The position numbers and the translations under genes were made by a program. This document shows, in pieces, positions 1 through 7,637 of a DNA stretch of 64,000 bases (position 1 is its first letter; each line of letters opens with the position of its first letter). The stretch covers positions 1 through 64,000 of the forward strand of contig AZWL01000029.1 of the NCBI GenBank assembly GCA_000514715.1, written 5' to 3'. The notes beneath the pieces were generated by a model. It had not been told where the DNA came from, made no database searches, and worked only from the letters and a program-made list of their open reading frames with translations. This DNA is from Streptomyces sp. CNH099 (GTDB lineage Bacteria; Actinomycetota; Actinomycetes; Streptomycetales; Streptomycetaceae).

Positions 1-240
1 TGGGTGAAGAACGACCGGCTCAACCACGCCGGCTACCTCTGGGCCTTCGCCTCCATCACCGCCTCACCCGGCGCCAAGACCCATTACCGCAGGCGCCGAG
101 ACGACCACGGCGACTGGCACGCAGCCGCCCAGCGCAACCTCTTCAACCGCATGCTCGGCCAGCTCTACTACTGCCTCCAGCACCACGAGATGTTCGACGA
201 GCAGACCGCGTTCCCCACCGAACTCGCTGCCGCCGCTTGA
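1..240 (+). CDS. IS110-family transposase, C-terminal part (5' end outside window)
   Basis: An open frame runs in from the left edge and stops with TGA. The visible 79 residues match the C-terminal end of IS110/Transposase_20 (DEDD) recombinases as I know them: a loop NDRLNHAGYLWAFASI, the segment SPGAKTHYRRRR, and the helix NLFNRMLGQLYYCLQHHE. The catalytic DEDD part would lie upstream and cannot be judged. It sits next to the conjugative-element genes on the opposite strand, so the IS has probably inserted in or beside that element. About 60 bp lie between its stop and the FtsK-like stop, with a repeated GTCTAGCA motif near 266 and 283 that may mark the IS end. Confidence 0.8.
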   Translation, partial: WVKNDRLNHAGYLWAFASITASPGAKTHYRRRRDDHGDWHAAAQRNLFNRMLGQLYYCLQHHEMFDEQTAFPTELAAAA

Positions 241-301
241 CACGTTGAGCGCCTGAGGTGTCTAGCAGGGCGGCCCGCTAGGTCTAGCACCCCCGCTTGG
301 G

Positions 302-2467
302 TCAGGCGGCGCGCCTGTCGGCGTCACGGCGGGTGATGGCGGCGAGGATGTCGGCGCGGGCGACGCCGCGGCGGTTGCGGCCGGTGCCGTCGTCGTCGGT
401 GCCCCACACCTGGTCGGTCTTGATCCCCCACGGCTTGAGAGCAGCAGTGACGCTCTCGCCCTTCCACTCGCCGTAGACGTCCGGGCGCAGCTCGGCGAGA
501 CGGGCGGCGATCCGCTCGCACCACACCTTGTCCTCGTCGGCGGCGGTCACGCTGCGGACGTCGCCGAGGATGTCGAGCCCGGCGCCGGCCGCCGGCTCCT
601 CGCCGATCGCGTGGCCGGTGACGTTGCCGTACTCCTCACGCAGCACCCGGGCACGCTGCACGATGCGTTCGGCGGCCGGGGCGTCCACGAAGGTGCCGCA
701 CACGATCCGCGGATCGTCTCCCTCGCCGGACATCCAGCAGATTCCCAGATCGGAGCGGGAGAACATGGTGGCGCGGATACCGGCCTTGTACATGCCGGTG
801 CCGAGGATCATGTCGTTCGCGGTGTGGCCCATGACCTTCAGGGCGAAGCGGAGCACGGCGTTGTTGGTGATGCCGGGCGGCAGTGACTTCGCGTCGGGCC
901 GCTGTGTGGCGAACATGCCGACGATGCCCAGGGCCGGGCCCCGCTTGGCGATGTCGGTGCAGATGGACTCCAGCTCAGGCCCGTACTTCTCGTGCTCGAA
1001 CGGCACCTGAGTTTCGTCCATGCCGATCACGATGGGGTGCAGTCCGAGGCTCTTGTCGTTCGCCAGGTCGGGGGTGACCTTGTTCTCGGGGCAGCGTTTG
1101 CGCGGCAGCGACTTGACGACCTTCGCGCGGCGCCGCAGCTCGGTCTTGACCTCCCGCAGCGCGTGCAGCACGTACAGGACGTCTTCGTCCTCGTCGCCGG
1201 CCCGGTAGGCGTGGCACACCGGCTCCAGCGGCCCCAGGTCACCGGTGCCTTTGAAGTCGAACGCGAGGATCTGCGCCCGCGGGTCCAGGGCGGCGATGAG
1301 CAGCAGCAGCCGCAGCAGGAACGTCTTGCCCATCCGCGGGATGGCGCCGATGACGACGGACGCGAACATCAGCGTCACCGACACCCACCGCATCCGCTGG
1401 TCATTGCCGAACACGATGGGCTTGAACAGGTCGACCTGCCCGTCCTTGGCCAGCGGCCACGCCGGGCGCTTCGTCTCGTTCATGGGCCGGTCCGCCACGA
1501 ACAGCTTCAAGTGCCCCTCGTGCTCGTGCTCGTCGCCGGACGGCCACACGCACCCCAGCTTGCGCCGCAGACCGGACGCCAGGGCCTTGCGCTCCTCCAT
1601 GACGTCGTCAGGGGTGACGCCATAGGGCAAGTCGAGTTCGGCGAGGTAGCCGGGCCCGTCACGGCTGATCTCGTGAGTGAAGCGCATCCCGTCCATCTCG
1701 CCGCCCTTCCGGATGGCGGCCGTGATCTTACTGTTCCCGATGGCGTTCAACCCGCGCAGCACGATGGAGTGCGTCAGCTTCTCCACCTCGGTGCGCAGCA
1801 CCGCCGGGCCGATGACCGGCGCGTCCTTCGGCTGGCCGAACCAGCCCAGGGCCAGCACACACAGCCCTGCCGCCAGGTACAGCCAGCCGGGGCCGACGAC
1901 GTACAGCGTGAACGCCAGCGCGATGCCGAGGACGCAGGCGACGGCCGCGAGCAGGCCCCGCAGGCGGACCCGGTCACGCTGCAGCCGGCGCAACTGGCGG
2001 TACTCGTCGAAGTCCTCGTTCGCCACGGCGACGGCCCGCAGGGGCGCGGCCTCCCCGTCCCAGACCAGGGACCGGGTTCCGCGCGCGAACCGCGCGGCGC
2101 CGGCCGGGGCGTAGCGCAGCAGCCCGAACGCATACGCGCCCGTGATCAGCCGCACCCCGTGATACCGGGTCGCGTACCAGGCGTGGGTGCTCAGCCGCTT
2201 CGTCTCGGCGGTGAAGTTCGCGCGGCTGCGCGCCCACCCGGGCACGATCGGCCGCCGCTTCTCGGTGAACACCCCCGTACCCGGCAGGCCCGGAGGGTCG
2301 ACCGGAACCCGCTTCGGCGGGGCCTCGGGGGTGTCTGCCGGCGGCAGCGGCAGCTTGGTGAGCGACGCCGTACCCGGCGGTGTACCCGGCGTACCCGCGC
2401 CCGCGGGTACGTGCCCGTTAGGCGCACCCGGGGAAGCGGGTACGAACGGAGTGCTGATGTCTGTCAC
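302..2467 (-). CDS. FtsK/SpoIIIE-type DNA translocase, TraB/TraSA-like transfer protein
   Basis: This is a 721-residue ATPase of the type that pumps double-stranded DNA between mycelial cells in Streptomyces conjugation. A membrane pair (LLAAVACVLGIALAFTLYVV plus a following hydrophobic helix) lies near residues 175-215. The FtsK motor follows, with a Walker A GAIPRMGKT near residue 375 and a Walker B-like HPIVIGMDETQ near 480. The C-terminal end carries a small DNA-binding-like region. I chose the GTG at 2467 (VTDISTPFVP) because AGGAAG precedes it; the longer open frame upstream overlaps the preceding gene and looks non-coding. It is the last gene of the leftward operon in view. This is the core transfer gene of an integrative conjugative element. 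Confidence 0.85.
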   Translation of the reverse strand: MTDISTPFVPASPGAPNGHVPAGAGTPGTPPGTASLTKLPLPPADTPEAPPKRVPVDPPGLPGTGVFTEKRRPIVPGWARSRANFTAETKRLSTHAWYATRYHGVRLITGAYAFGLLRYAPAGAARFARGTRSLVWDGEAAPLRAVAVANEDFDEYRQLRRLQRDRVRLRGLLAAVACVLGIALAFTLYVVGPGWLYLAAGLCVLALGWFGQPKDAPVIGPAVLRTEVEKLTHSIVLRGLNAIGNSKITAAIRKGGEMDGMRFTHEISRDGPGYLAELDLPYGVTPDDVMEERKALASGLRRKLGCVWPSGDEHEHEGHLKLFVADRPMNETKRPAWPLAKDGQVDLFKPIVFGNDQRMRWVSVTLMFASVVIGAIPRMGKTFLLRLLLLIAALDPRAQILAFDFKGTGDLGPLEPVCHAYRAGDEDEDVLYVLHALREVKTELRRRAKVVKSLPRKRCPENKVTPDLANDKSLGLHPIVIGMDETQVPFEHEKYGPELESICTDIAKRGPALGIVGMFATQRPDAKSLPPGITNNAVLRFALKVMGHTANDMILGTGMYKAGIRATMFSRSDLGICWMSGEGDDPRIVCGTFVDAPAAERIVQRARVLREEYGNVTGHAIGEEPAAGAGLDILGDVRSVTAADEDKVWCERIAARLAELRPDVYGEWKGESVTAALKPWGIKTDQVWGTDDDGTGRNRRGVARADILAAITRRDADRRAA

Positions 2468-2555
2468 AGTGATCTTCCTGTCTCTCGATAAGGGGGATGG
2501 GATAGGGCCCGGGTACGGCTCGTGGTGTGGAGCCGGTGGCCGTACCCGGGCGGCG

Positions 2556-2912
2556 CTACAGCCCGACGCGGCGGGCTTCCCGCTCGACCTCCCGCAGCCG
2601 GCGCTCGGCCTCGGCGGCGGCCTGGCGGGCGGCCTTCCTGTCGTCACCGCGGGCGAGGCGCACACCGGTCCGGGCATCGGACTCCGCCGAGCGGGCCGCG
2701 TCGAGCCGCCGCTGCATGGCGGCCTGGTCCCGGCGTCCGCGCTCCTCTGCGCTCTTGTCGATGGCGTCTATCCGGTTGGTGATCCGCGAGTCGACCCGCT
2801 CGTCGCCAGCCTCGTACTGACCAAGGCCGCGGGTCTGCCAGCCGCCACGAGCGACCAGGCGGCGACGCTCCCGCTTCTCCGCGGGGGTGTAGCTGCGGTA
2901 GGGCTCAGCCAC
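2556..2912 (-). CDS. Small charged coiled-coil protein of the conjugative element, unknown function
   Basis: This encodes 118 residues starting at a GTG with GGGAAGGG about 4 bases upstream. It begins VAEPYRSYTPAEKRERR and then becomes rich in Arg, Glu, Ala and Asp in heptad-like order, ending in AAEAERRLREVEREARRVGL. It has no membrane segment or cysteine pair. It lies between spdD and the FtsK-like gene, with gaps of about 100 and 88 bp, all on one strand. I do not recognise a family. A helical accessory protein of transfer or a DNA-binding partner are possibilities, but this is inference from position only. Confidence 0.6.
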   Translation of the reverse strand: MAEPYRSYTPAEKRERRRLVARGGWQTRGLGQYEAGDERVDSRITNRIDAIDKSAEERGRRDQAAMQRRLDAARSAESDARTGVRLARGDDRKAARQAAAEAERRLREVEREARRVGL

Positions 2913-3012
2913 GGTTTCCCTTCCCGGCCGGGACTCTCCCGGCCCCACCACGCCCGCCGGGTGCGAAGTCGATCGGGCACTTCGCAAGCCGGTTGGCGCG
3001 GAAGGGCCGGGC

Positions 3013-3276
3013 TCAGCCCTTACGGCCCATGACGTCCTTCCAGATGCCGTAGAGCACCAGCACGCAGATGGTGACGGCCACGGCCCCGATGGCTACGGCG
3101 ATGGCAAACACGGACAGCACGGCGAGGAACAGCGACCCCGCGGCGAGCCCGGCCAGCACCTTCCCGGCGCTCACCGCCGGCCGGGCCGGCGGATAGTGCG
3201 GGTGGGAGCACGGCGGCGGCGCGGACGGCCGGTAGCAGTCGCAGTCCGAACCGTGCCGGTGGGGTTCGAGGTTCAC
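3013..3276 (-). CDS. SpdD-like plasmid spread protein
   Basis: This 87-residue protein has a His/Cys/Pro-rich N-terminus (HRHGSDCDCYRP, CSHPHYPP). One long hydrophobic stretch follows (about residues 38-78, GLAAGSLFLAVLSVFAIAVA and on) with room for two helices, then a basic end. That layout fits the small SpdD proteins of Streptomyces plasmids and integrated elements, which help spread transferred DNA through the mycelium. Its ATG overlaps the stop of the upstream membrane gene by 4 bases, so translation is probably coupled. The His/Cys cluster before the membrane segment could bind metal, but that is speculation. Confidence 0.65.
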   Translation of the reverse strand: MNLEPHRHGSDCDCYRPSAPPPCSHPHYPPARPAVSAGKVLAGLAAGSLFLAVLSVFAIAVAIGAVAVTICVLVLYGIWKDVMGRKG

Positions 3277-4484
3277 GGCCGTACCTCCGTCAGCTCGTTA
3301 CGGATGCGCTGAGCGCGGGCCTGCCCGACGCTGTAGCGCTCCCGCAGCGTCCGCACAGACGGCACCGAACCGCCGCGCAGTGCCTCGGCGAAGTGCCCGC
3401 GGGCGTCGGCTGTGTGCTCGTCCTCGTCCGCCGGCGGGCGCGCCGGGTACACCTCGACGTGCGCCTCGGGTGCGTACTGCGCCCATACCTCCGGCCGGGT
3501 ACGCGGCGCCCGCTCGGCGAGTACCGCAGGCGTCGGAACCGCATCCACGGACGGGGGCCCGGGTACACCCTCGACGGCCGCGGGGTACGCCTCGGGTACG
3601 TCAGGGGTACACGCCGTCGTGTACCCCTGCTCCGGGGTGACCCAGGGGTTCGGCAGCTCGACGGTCGCGAGCCGTGCGGCGTGCCGCCGGGCGGCCAGCG
3701 CGGCGAGGAGCTGCCCGCGCTGCGCCTCGTTCGTGCCCGCCTCGGCGCGCGCGACCGCCTTGGACAGCCGCTTCTCCAGCAGCCGCCCGCGGCGGCCCGC
3801 GCGGGCCTTCCCGTCGAGCACCGACAGCCGCGCCGCGTGCTCCACGGCCCGCCCGGTCCACCGGTCCCGCGTGATCTGCGCGGCGTCGCGGTCGCGCTCG
3901 ACGACGCCGAGGCGGGACAGCGCCCGCTCTCGGACGTCCCGGGCGACGAGCGCGACGAACCCGCCGGCCTCGGCGTCAGGCCGCTGGTGCCGCAACTCCA
4001 CGCCCATCGCCAGATGCCACAGCAGCGCGGCGAAGACGGGACCGACGACCGCGCGGACCGTACCCCCCAGCGGACCCGCTTCCGAGTACGCGGCCACCAC
4101 CTGTACCCCCGTGATGAGCCACACGAGGGTGCCGGGTGTACCCGCCGTACCCGAAGCGAGGGTGTTGTGCCGGGCGAGGAACGCGCACGCGAACAGAACA
4201 AGCTCGCCCGCGGCGAAGAAGGCGGCCCGCTCCGCGCTGTCGGCCATGTCCAAGCTGTGCTTCGCGAACCGCCACGAGGTGTCAGCGGAGTACGCCGTGC
4301 ACGCCGCCGCGGCGATGCCGGTCACGACGACCGCCGCCGGGGTGCGGGTCTTGTCGGTGCGTACCCGCCGGGGGCGGCGCGCGGCCCACCGGACCGCGAG
4401 CAGCGCCAGCACGAACGCACCAGCCATCGCGGCGGTCAGGTAGGGGTGCGCCGCCACCCAGCGGGTCAGGGTCTCGGGGGTCAT
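3273..4484 (-). CDS. Multi-pass Spd-like membrane protein with C-terminal helix-turn-helix-like tail
   Basis: This is a 403-residue protein of the transfer region. The first 190 residues contain about five hydrophobic helices (among them AGAFVLALLAVRW, AAVVVTGIAAAACTAY, FFAAGELVLFACAFL, LVWLITGVQVVAAY and VVGPVFAALLWHLAMG). A charged helical middle follows, then a Pro/Val-rich linker. The last 30 residues (SVRTLRERYSVGQARAQRIR) look like a DNA-binding helix-turn-helix, as seen at the ends of some Streptomyces Spd proteins. The start is ATG with GAGGAGG upstream; the longer upstream frame is discarded. It overlaps both neighbours by 4 bases. A role in intramycelial spread is likely, but the exact family is not certain. 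Confidence 0.65.
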   Translation of the reverse strand: MTPETLTRWVAAHPYLTAAMAGAFVLALLAVRWAARRPRRVRTDKTRTPAAVVVTGIAAAACTAYSADTSWRFAKHSLDMADSAERAAFFAAGELVLFACAFLARHNTLASGTAGTPGTLVWLITGVQVVAAYSEAGPLGGTVRAVVGPVFAALLWHLAMGVELRHQRPDAEAGGFVALVARDVRERALSRLGVVERDRDAAQITRDRWTGRAVEHAARLSVLDGKARAGRRGRLLEKRLSKAVARAEAGTNEAQRGQLLAALAARRHAARLATVELPNPWVTPEQGYTTACTPDVPEAYPAAVEGVPGPPSVDAVPTPAVLAERAPRTRPEVWAQYAPEAHVEVYPARPPADEDEHTADARGHFAEALRGGSVPSVRTLRERYSVGQARAQRIRNELTEVRP

Positions 4485-4690
4485 CGGGCGGCCTCCTCGT
4501 CGCCGAGGACGGCGCGCACCGCGCGGTGAGCGGCCAGCGCGAAGCCGTGCCGATCCCGCATCCGGTACGCGACCAACAGGGCCAACAGCAGCGACTCGAC
4601 CGGCGGCAGCGGCCGGGCCGACCGGGACGCAGCCGCGAGGGCTTTCCGCTCGGTCGGGCGCGGAATGTGGGTGTAGCGGCATCCGCTCAT
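4481..4690 (-). CDS. Small hypothetical protein of the conjugative element
   Basis: This encodes 69 residues, starting MSGCRYTHIPRP and containing a leucine-rich helix (VESLLLALLVAYRMRD). It is not clearly membrane-bound and I recognise no family. It is accepted as real because it starts and ends in 4-base ATGA overlaps with both neighbours, which is strong evidence of a translationally coupled operon, and because its codon use is normal for the region. Confidence 0.5.
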   Translation of the reverse strand: MSGCRYTHIPRPTERKALAAASRSARPLPPVESLLLALLVAYRMRDRHGFALAAHRAVRAVLGDEEAAR

Positions 4691-4974
4691 GCCGCACCAC
4701 CCGTCAGGCGCAGCGTGTTGCCGGTCGACGTGGTGCGCTGGACCTCGCCAGACCCCGCGGGCGCGGGAGCGGGCGGCTTCTCGTCGGCCGCCACGCCGAG
4801 GCTGACGGCCAACTGCCGCAGGCGGTAGGTGTCGAACTCCTGCCGCAGCTCGCTGTTCTGCTGCTCAAGCTGCGCCACGCGCTGCTCCAGGCGGATGACG
4901 GCGGCGGTGCGAATCATCTCGCGCTCCATGCGCTCACGGCGCAGCACCAGCGCCGACACACGGGTCTTCGCCAT
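4687..4974 (-). CDS. Coiled-coil hypothetical protein of the conjugative element
   Basis: This 95-residue protein is dominated by a predicted coiled coil (residues about 12-55: heptads through IRLEQRVAQLEQQNSELRQE), followed by a Pro/Ala-rich tail. Its start ATG lies 3 bp after the stop of the DUF6907 gene, and its stop overlaps the next start by 4 bp. Coiled-coil small proteins are common in the transfer operons of these elements, but no function can be named. Dimerisation is the only property the sequence supports. Confidence 0.55.
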   Translation of the reverse strand: MAKTRVSALVLRRERMEREMIRTAAVIRLEQRVAQLEQQNSELRQEFDTYRLRQLAVSLGVAADEKPPAPAPAGSGEVQRTTSTGNTLRLTGGAA

Positions 4975-4977
4975 CGC

Positions 4978-5382
4978 TCAGCGCTCCATCTGCGCGCGGA
5001 GCGCACGGAGGCTGTCCACCCACGCCTGCGCGCGGGCGATGAACAGGTCTGCCTCGACGCCGCGCAGCTCCGCCGTCGCCTCGCCCTGTACGAACAGCAC
5101 CGTCTCGGACCGCTCGCCGGTCTCGTCGAGACGGGCCAGCTCCACGCGGGCCAGCACGCTCCCCTCACTCTGCAGCCCACCCGGAACGGTGAGCTGGGCC
5201 TGCTCCGAGAAGTGCGGCGTCAGCCACGGGCCGGCGTCGTGGGCGGCCGACGCGCGGTCCTTGCACCACGGCGGGCAGGGGGTGGGGTGCTGGAGAGCGG
5301 GGGCGTCGGCCGCGGACCCGTTCGACTCGACGGCGGCGAGGGGCACGGTGGGGTTGACCGGGCTAAGTACGCTCTTGGACAC
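4978..5382 (-). CDS. DUF6907-type protein, first gene of the transfer operon
   Basis: This 134-residue protein carries the signature PCPPWCKDR followed about 10 residues later by AAHDAGPW, then a beta-rich region (SVLARVELARLDE, ETVLFVQGEA) and a helical end. The CPPWC plus His arrangement is what I know as DUF6907, frequent in Streptomyces integrated elements, with no experimental function. The Cys and His could bind zinc. The gene is preceded by AAGGAG-like bases (gcaaggagtcc on the coding strand). It is the first gene after the palindrome at 5491 and so probably marks the start of the operon transcript. Confidence 0.7.
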   Translation of the reverse strand: MSKSVLSPVNPTVPLAAVESNGSAADAPALQHPTPCPPWCKDRASAAHDAGPWLTPHFSEQAQLTVPGGLQSEGSVLARVELARLDETGERSETVLFVQGEATAELRGVEADLFIARAQAWVDSLRALRAQMER

Positions 5383-5490
5383 GGTTGGACTCCTTGCAGT
5401 GGAAGGGTCTGGCCTAGGCGCCGTTCCGGGGGTGGAGCCCCGGGCGGCGCCGTCTTTCTGTCTTGCTTCGTGGTCACCCTACACGTCATC

Positions 5491-5507
5491 GTGTTCAAAG
5501 TGAACAC
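5491..5507. promoter_or_regulatory. Perfect 17-bp palindrome, candidate operator of the transfer operon
   Basis: GTGTTCAAAGTGAACAC is a perfect inverted repeat (7+3+7) about 110 bp upstream of the first gene of the leftward operon. The surrounding stretch 5383-5640 holds no gene and is less GC-rich than the coding DNA. In the related element pSAM2, a GntR-type repressor (KorSA) is known to bind a 17-nt site before its transfer-control genes. I infer a similar GntR-type operator here. No matching regulator gene is visible in the window. Confidence 0.55.
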
Positions 5508-5671
5508 ACGCGTGAGGGTTAAGTTGGGCGGCCCTCGCGGGGAGCAGTACGGGTGCCGTACACATGAAAGCTAGATAGAAGCCAGCATGCGAAGCCTTCC
5601 GAATATAGAAAACCAGCAGGTCAGACCGCTACCTGCCGATCTCTGCTGGCCTGGGGTGCGCCCGAAAAGAC

Positions 5672-5713
5672 CTTGTAAAGCGTAGGTCGTCGGTTCGAAT
5701 CCGACAGGGGGCT
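5672..5713 (+). other. att site: 3' half of tRNA-Thr(TGT)
   Basis: The sequence begins at the anticodon loop CTTGTAA and runs through the 3' anticodon stem, a 5-nt variable loop, a perfect T arm (GTCGG-TTCGAAT-CCGAC) and the 3' acceptor strand AGGGGGC plus discriminator T. No matching 5' half precedes it (AAGAC cannot pair with AGCGT), so this is not a working tRNA. Integrated elements of this class insert at the 3' end of a tRNA gene and leave such a copy at the far end. The intact tRNA-Thr and the integrase gene should therefore lie to the left, outside the window. No CCA is encoded. Confidence 0.85.
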
Positions 5714-5908
5714 CTTGCCGCGCCCCTCGGGCGCTTCCTGACCTGCGGAAAATGCGGAGGCGGTCGACGCCGGGACATGGCAGGCTCACGCGGGCCGATG
5801 AGTTCCGGCGCGCCCGCCGGTCTGTCTCGGTGAAGCAACCGACCATCCAGTCCGGCGGCCCCTCGGCTGCGAGGTGACTGCGATCAGGAACCCCGGCGAG
5901 GAGCTGTC

Positions 5909-7483
5909 ATGCGAGTTGTGCGAGCTGCGATATCGAAGCGATCCGCCGCGGCGGAGGCGGACGGGGGGCGGACGCCGGTCGTGGTGCGGCTGCTGGTCCT
6001 GGCGACGTTCGTGGTGATCCTCAACGAGACCATCATGATCAACGCCATCCCGCGGCTGATGGAGTCCATGCACGTCACCGAGCGGTCGGCGCAGTGGGTG
6101 TCCACCGCCTTCATGCTCACGATGGCCGCGGTCATCCCCGTCACCGGCTGGTTCCTGCAGCGGGTCACCACCCGCCGGGCGTACGCGCTGGCCATGGGCA
6201 CGTTCCTCGCCGGCACCCTGCTGTCGGCGGTCGCGCCGGCCTTCGCGGTGCTGCTGGCGGGACGTATCGTGCAGGCCGCCGGCACGGCGGTGATGATGCC
6301 GCTGCTGATGACCACGCTGATGACGGTGGTGCCCGCGGAGCACCGCGGCAAGGTGATGGGCCAGGTGACGCTGGCGATGTCGGTGGCGCCCGCGCTCGGG
6401 CCGACCGTGTCCGGGGTCATCCTGCAGGTCGGCTCGTGGCGGCTGCTGTTCGTGGCCGTGCTGCCGATCGCGGCCGCGGTGACCGTGTTCGGGCTGCGCA
6501 GGCTGGAGGACGTCGGCGAACGCGAGGTCAGCTCCATCGACTGGTTCAGCGTCGGGGTGGCGGCCCTCGGCTTCGGCGGCCTGGTGTACGGGCTGAGCCT
6601 GATCGGCGAGAGCGACCGCCGGACGCTCGGCATCGGCATGGCCGCCGGCGGGATCGCGGCGATCGCCGTCTTCGCCTTCCGCCAGCTGAAGCTGCAGCGC
6701 TTCGGCACGCCGCTGATGGACCTGCGCACCCTCCGGTACGGCGCGTTCACCCGGTCGCTGGCCGTGATGGCCATCGGCTTCCTGGCGATGATGGGGTCGA
6801 TGATCCTGCTGCCGCTGTACCTGCAGAACGTCCGCGGCCTGAGCCCGCTGGAGACCGGCCTGCTGGTCATGCCCGGCGGGCTGGGGATGGGGCTGCTGGG
6901 GCCGTCGGTCGGCAGGGCCTTCGACCGGTTCGGCAGCCGCCGGCTGGTGCTGCCGGGCTCGGCCGGCGTCATGGTTGCCCTCGCCGGCTACACCCAGATC
7001 TCGATGACGATGCCGTACTGGCAGATCCTCGGCCTGCACGTGCTGCTGATGGTGAGCCTGGCGGCGACGTTCACACCGGTCTTCACGCTCGGCATGGGCG
7101 CGCTGCCCCCGCACCTGTACTCCCACGGCAGCTCCATCCTCGGCACACTGCAGCAGGTCGCGGCGGCGCTGGGGACCGCGCTGGTGGTGACGCTGATGTC
7201 GGCGCGGGCGACCGGCCTGGTCGACCACGGGGTCGCCGCGCTGCCCGCGCAGGTCAGCGGCATGAAGCTGGCGTTCGGCGCCGCCGCGGTCCTGGCCGCG
7301 CTGATGACCGCCCTGGCGGCGACGCTGCCGCGACGGATCGAGGCCCCGGCCGACGACCACGGCGCCCCGGCCGACGGTCACGGCTCCCCGCGCGGCGGCC
7401 ACGGCGCCCCCGAGGACGCGGGCGTGCCCGCCGGGGCGGGCGGCGAGGCGGAGGCCGCCGTCGCCGAGCGGGTCGGCGTGTAG
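5909..7483 (+). CDS. MFS drug efflux transporter, DHA2 (EmrB/QacA) type
   Basis: This 524-residue protein is a proton-driven exporter. It has 14 predicted membrane helices, with the first helix LLVLATFVVILNETIMINAI containing the loop typical of DHA2 pumps. Motif A-like bases appear after helix 2 (GWFLQRVTTRRAYAL), motif C lies in helix 5 (APALGPTVSG), and motif D is near the start. GAGGAG precedes the ATG at a good distance. The C-terminal 50 residues are cytoplasmic and low-complexity, with three D-x-HG-x-P units spaced 8-9 residues apart. It is the first chromosomal gene beyond the att scar. No regulator is adjacent, so the substrate cannot be told. Confidence 0.85.
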   Translation: MRVVRAAISKRSAAAEADGGRTPVVVRLLVLATFVVILNETIMINAIPRLMESMHVTERSAQWVSTAFMLTMAAVIPVTGWFLQRVTTRRAYALAMGTFLAGTLLSAVAPAFAVLLAGRIVQAAGTAVMMPLLMTTLMTVVPAEHRGKVMGQVTLAMSVAPALGPTVSGVILQVGSWRLLFVAVLPIAAAVTVFGLRRLEDVGEREVSSIDWFSVGVAALGFGGLVYGLSLIGESDRRTLGIGMAAGGIAAIAVFAFRQLKLQRFGTPLMDLRTLRYGAFTRSLAVMAIGFLAMMGSMILLPLYLQNVRGLSPLETGLLVMPGGLGMGLLGPSVGRAFDRFGSRRLVLPGSAGVMVALAGYTQISMTMPYWQILGLHVLLMVSLAATFTPVFTLGMGALPPHLYSHGSSILGTLQQVAAALGTALVVTLMSARATGLVDHGVAALPAQVSGMKLAFGAAAVLAALMTALAATLPRRIEAPADDHGAPADGHGSPRGGHGAPEDAGVPAGAGGEAEAAVAERVGV

Positions 7484-7637
7484 GACGGAGGCGCGCAGGA
7501 CGTATGAGGTGCGGCCGCACCCCCGCCGCGGGTCACCCGGCGGGGGTGCGGCGCTGCCGTCCCGGCGGGCCGTCCGGGCGGGCCGTCCGGCGGGCCGGCG
7601 GGCCGTCCGGCGGGCGGGCCGGCGGCGCGGCGGTCGG

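Noticed and set aside
266..292. dre (DasR) site near the left edge
   Set aside because: The TCTAG words here sit in GGTGTCTAGCA and GGTCTAGCACC, which lack the GACC half of the palindrome and have no amino-sugar gene nearby.
992..2491. Long open frame (499 codons) opposite the FtsK-like gene
   Set aside because: It is an antisense shadow created by third-position GC. The protein is rich in His, Arg and Gln with no domain, while the minus strand carries clear ATPase motifs.
5571..5720. Complete tRNA gene
   Set aside because: Only the part from the anticodon loop to the discriminator base is present. The upstream bases cannot pair with the anticodon or acceptor stems, so it is an att fragment.
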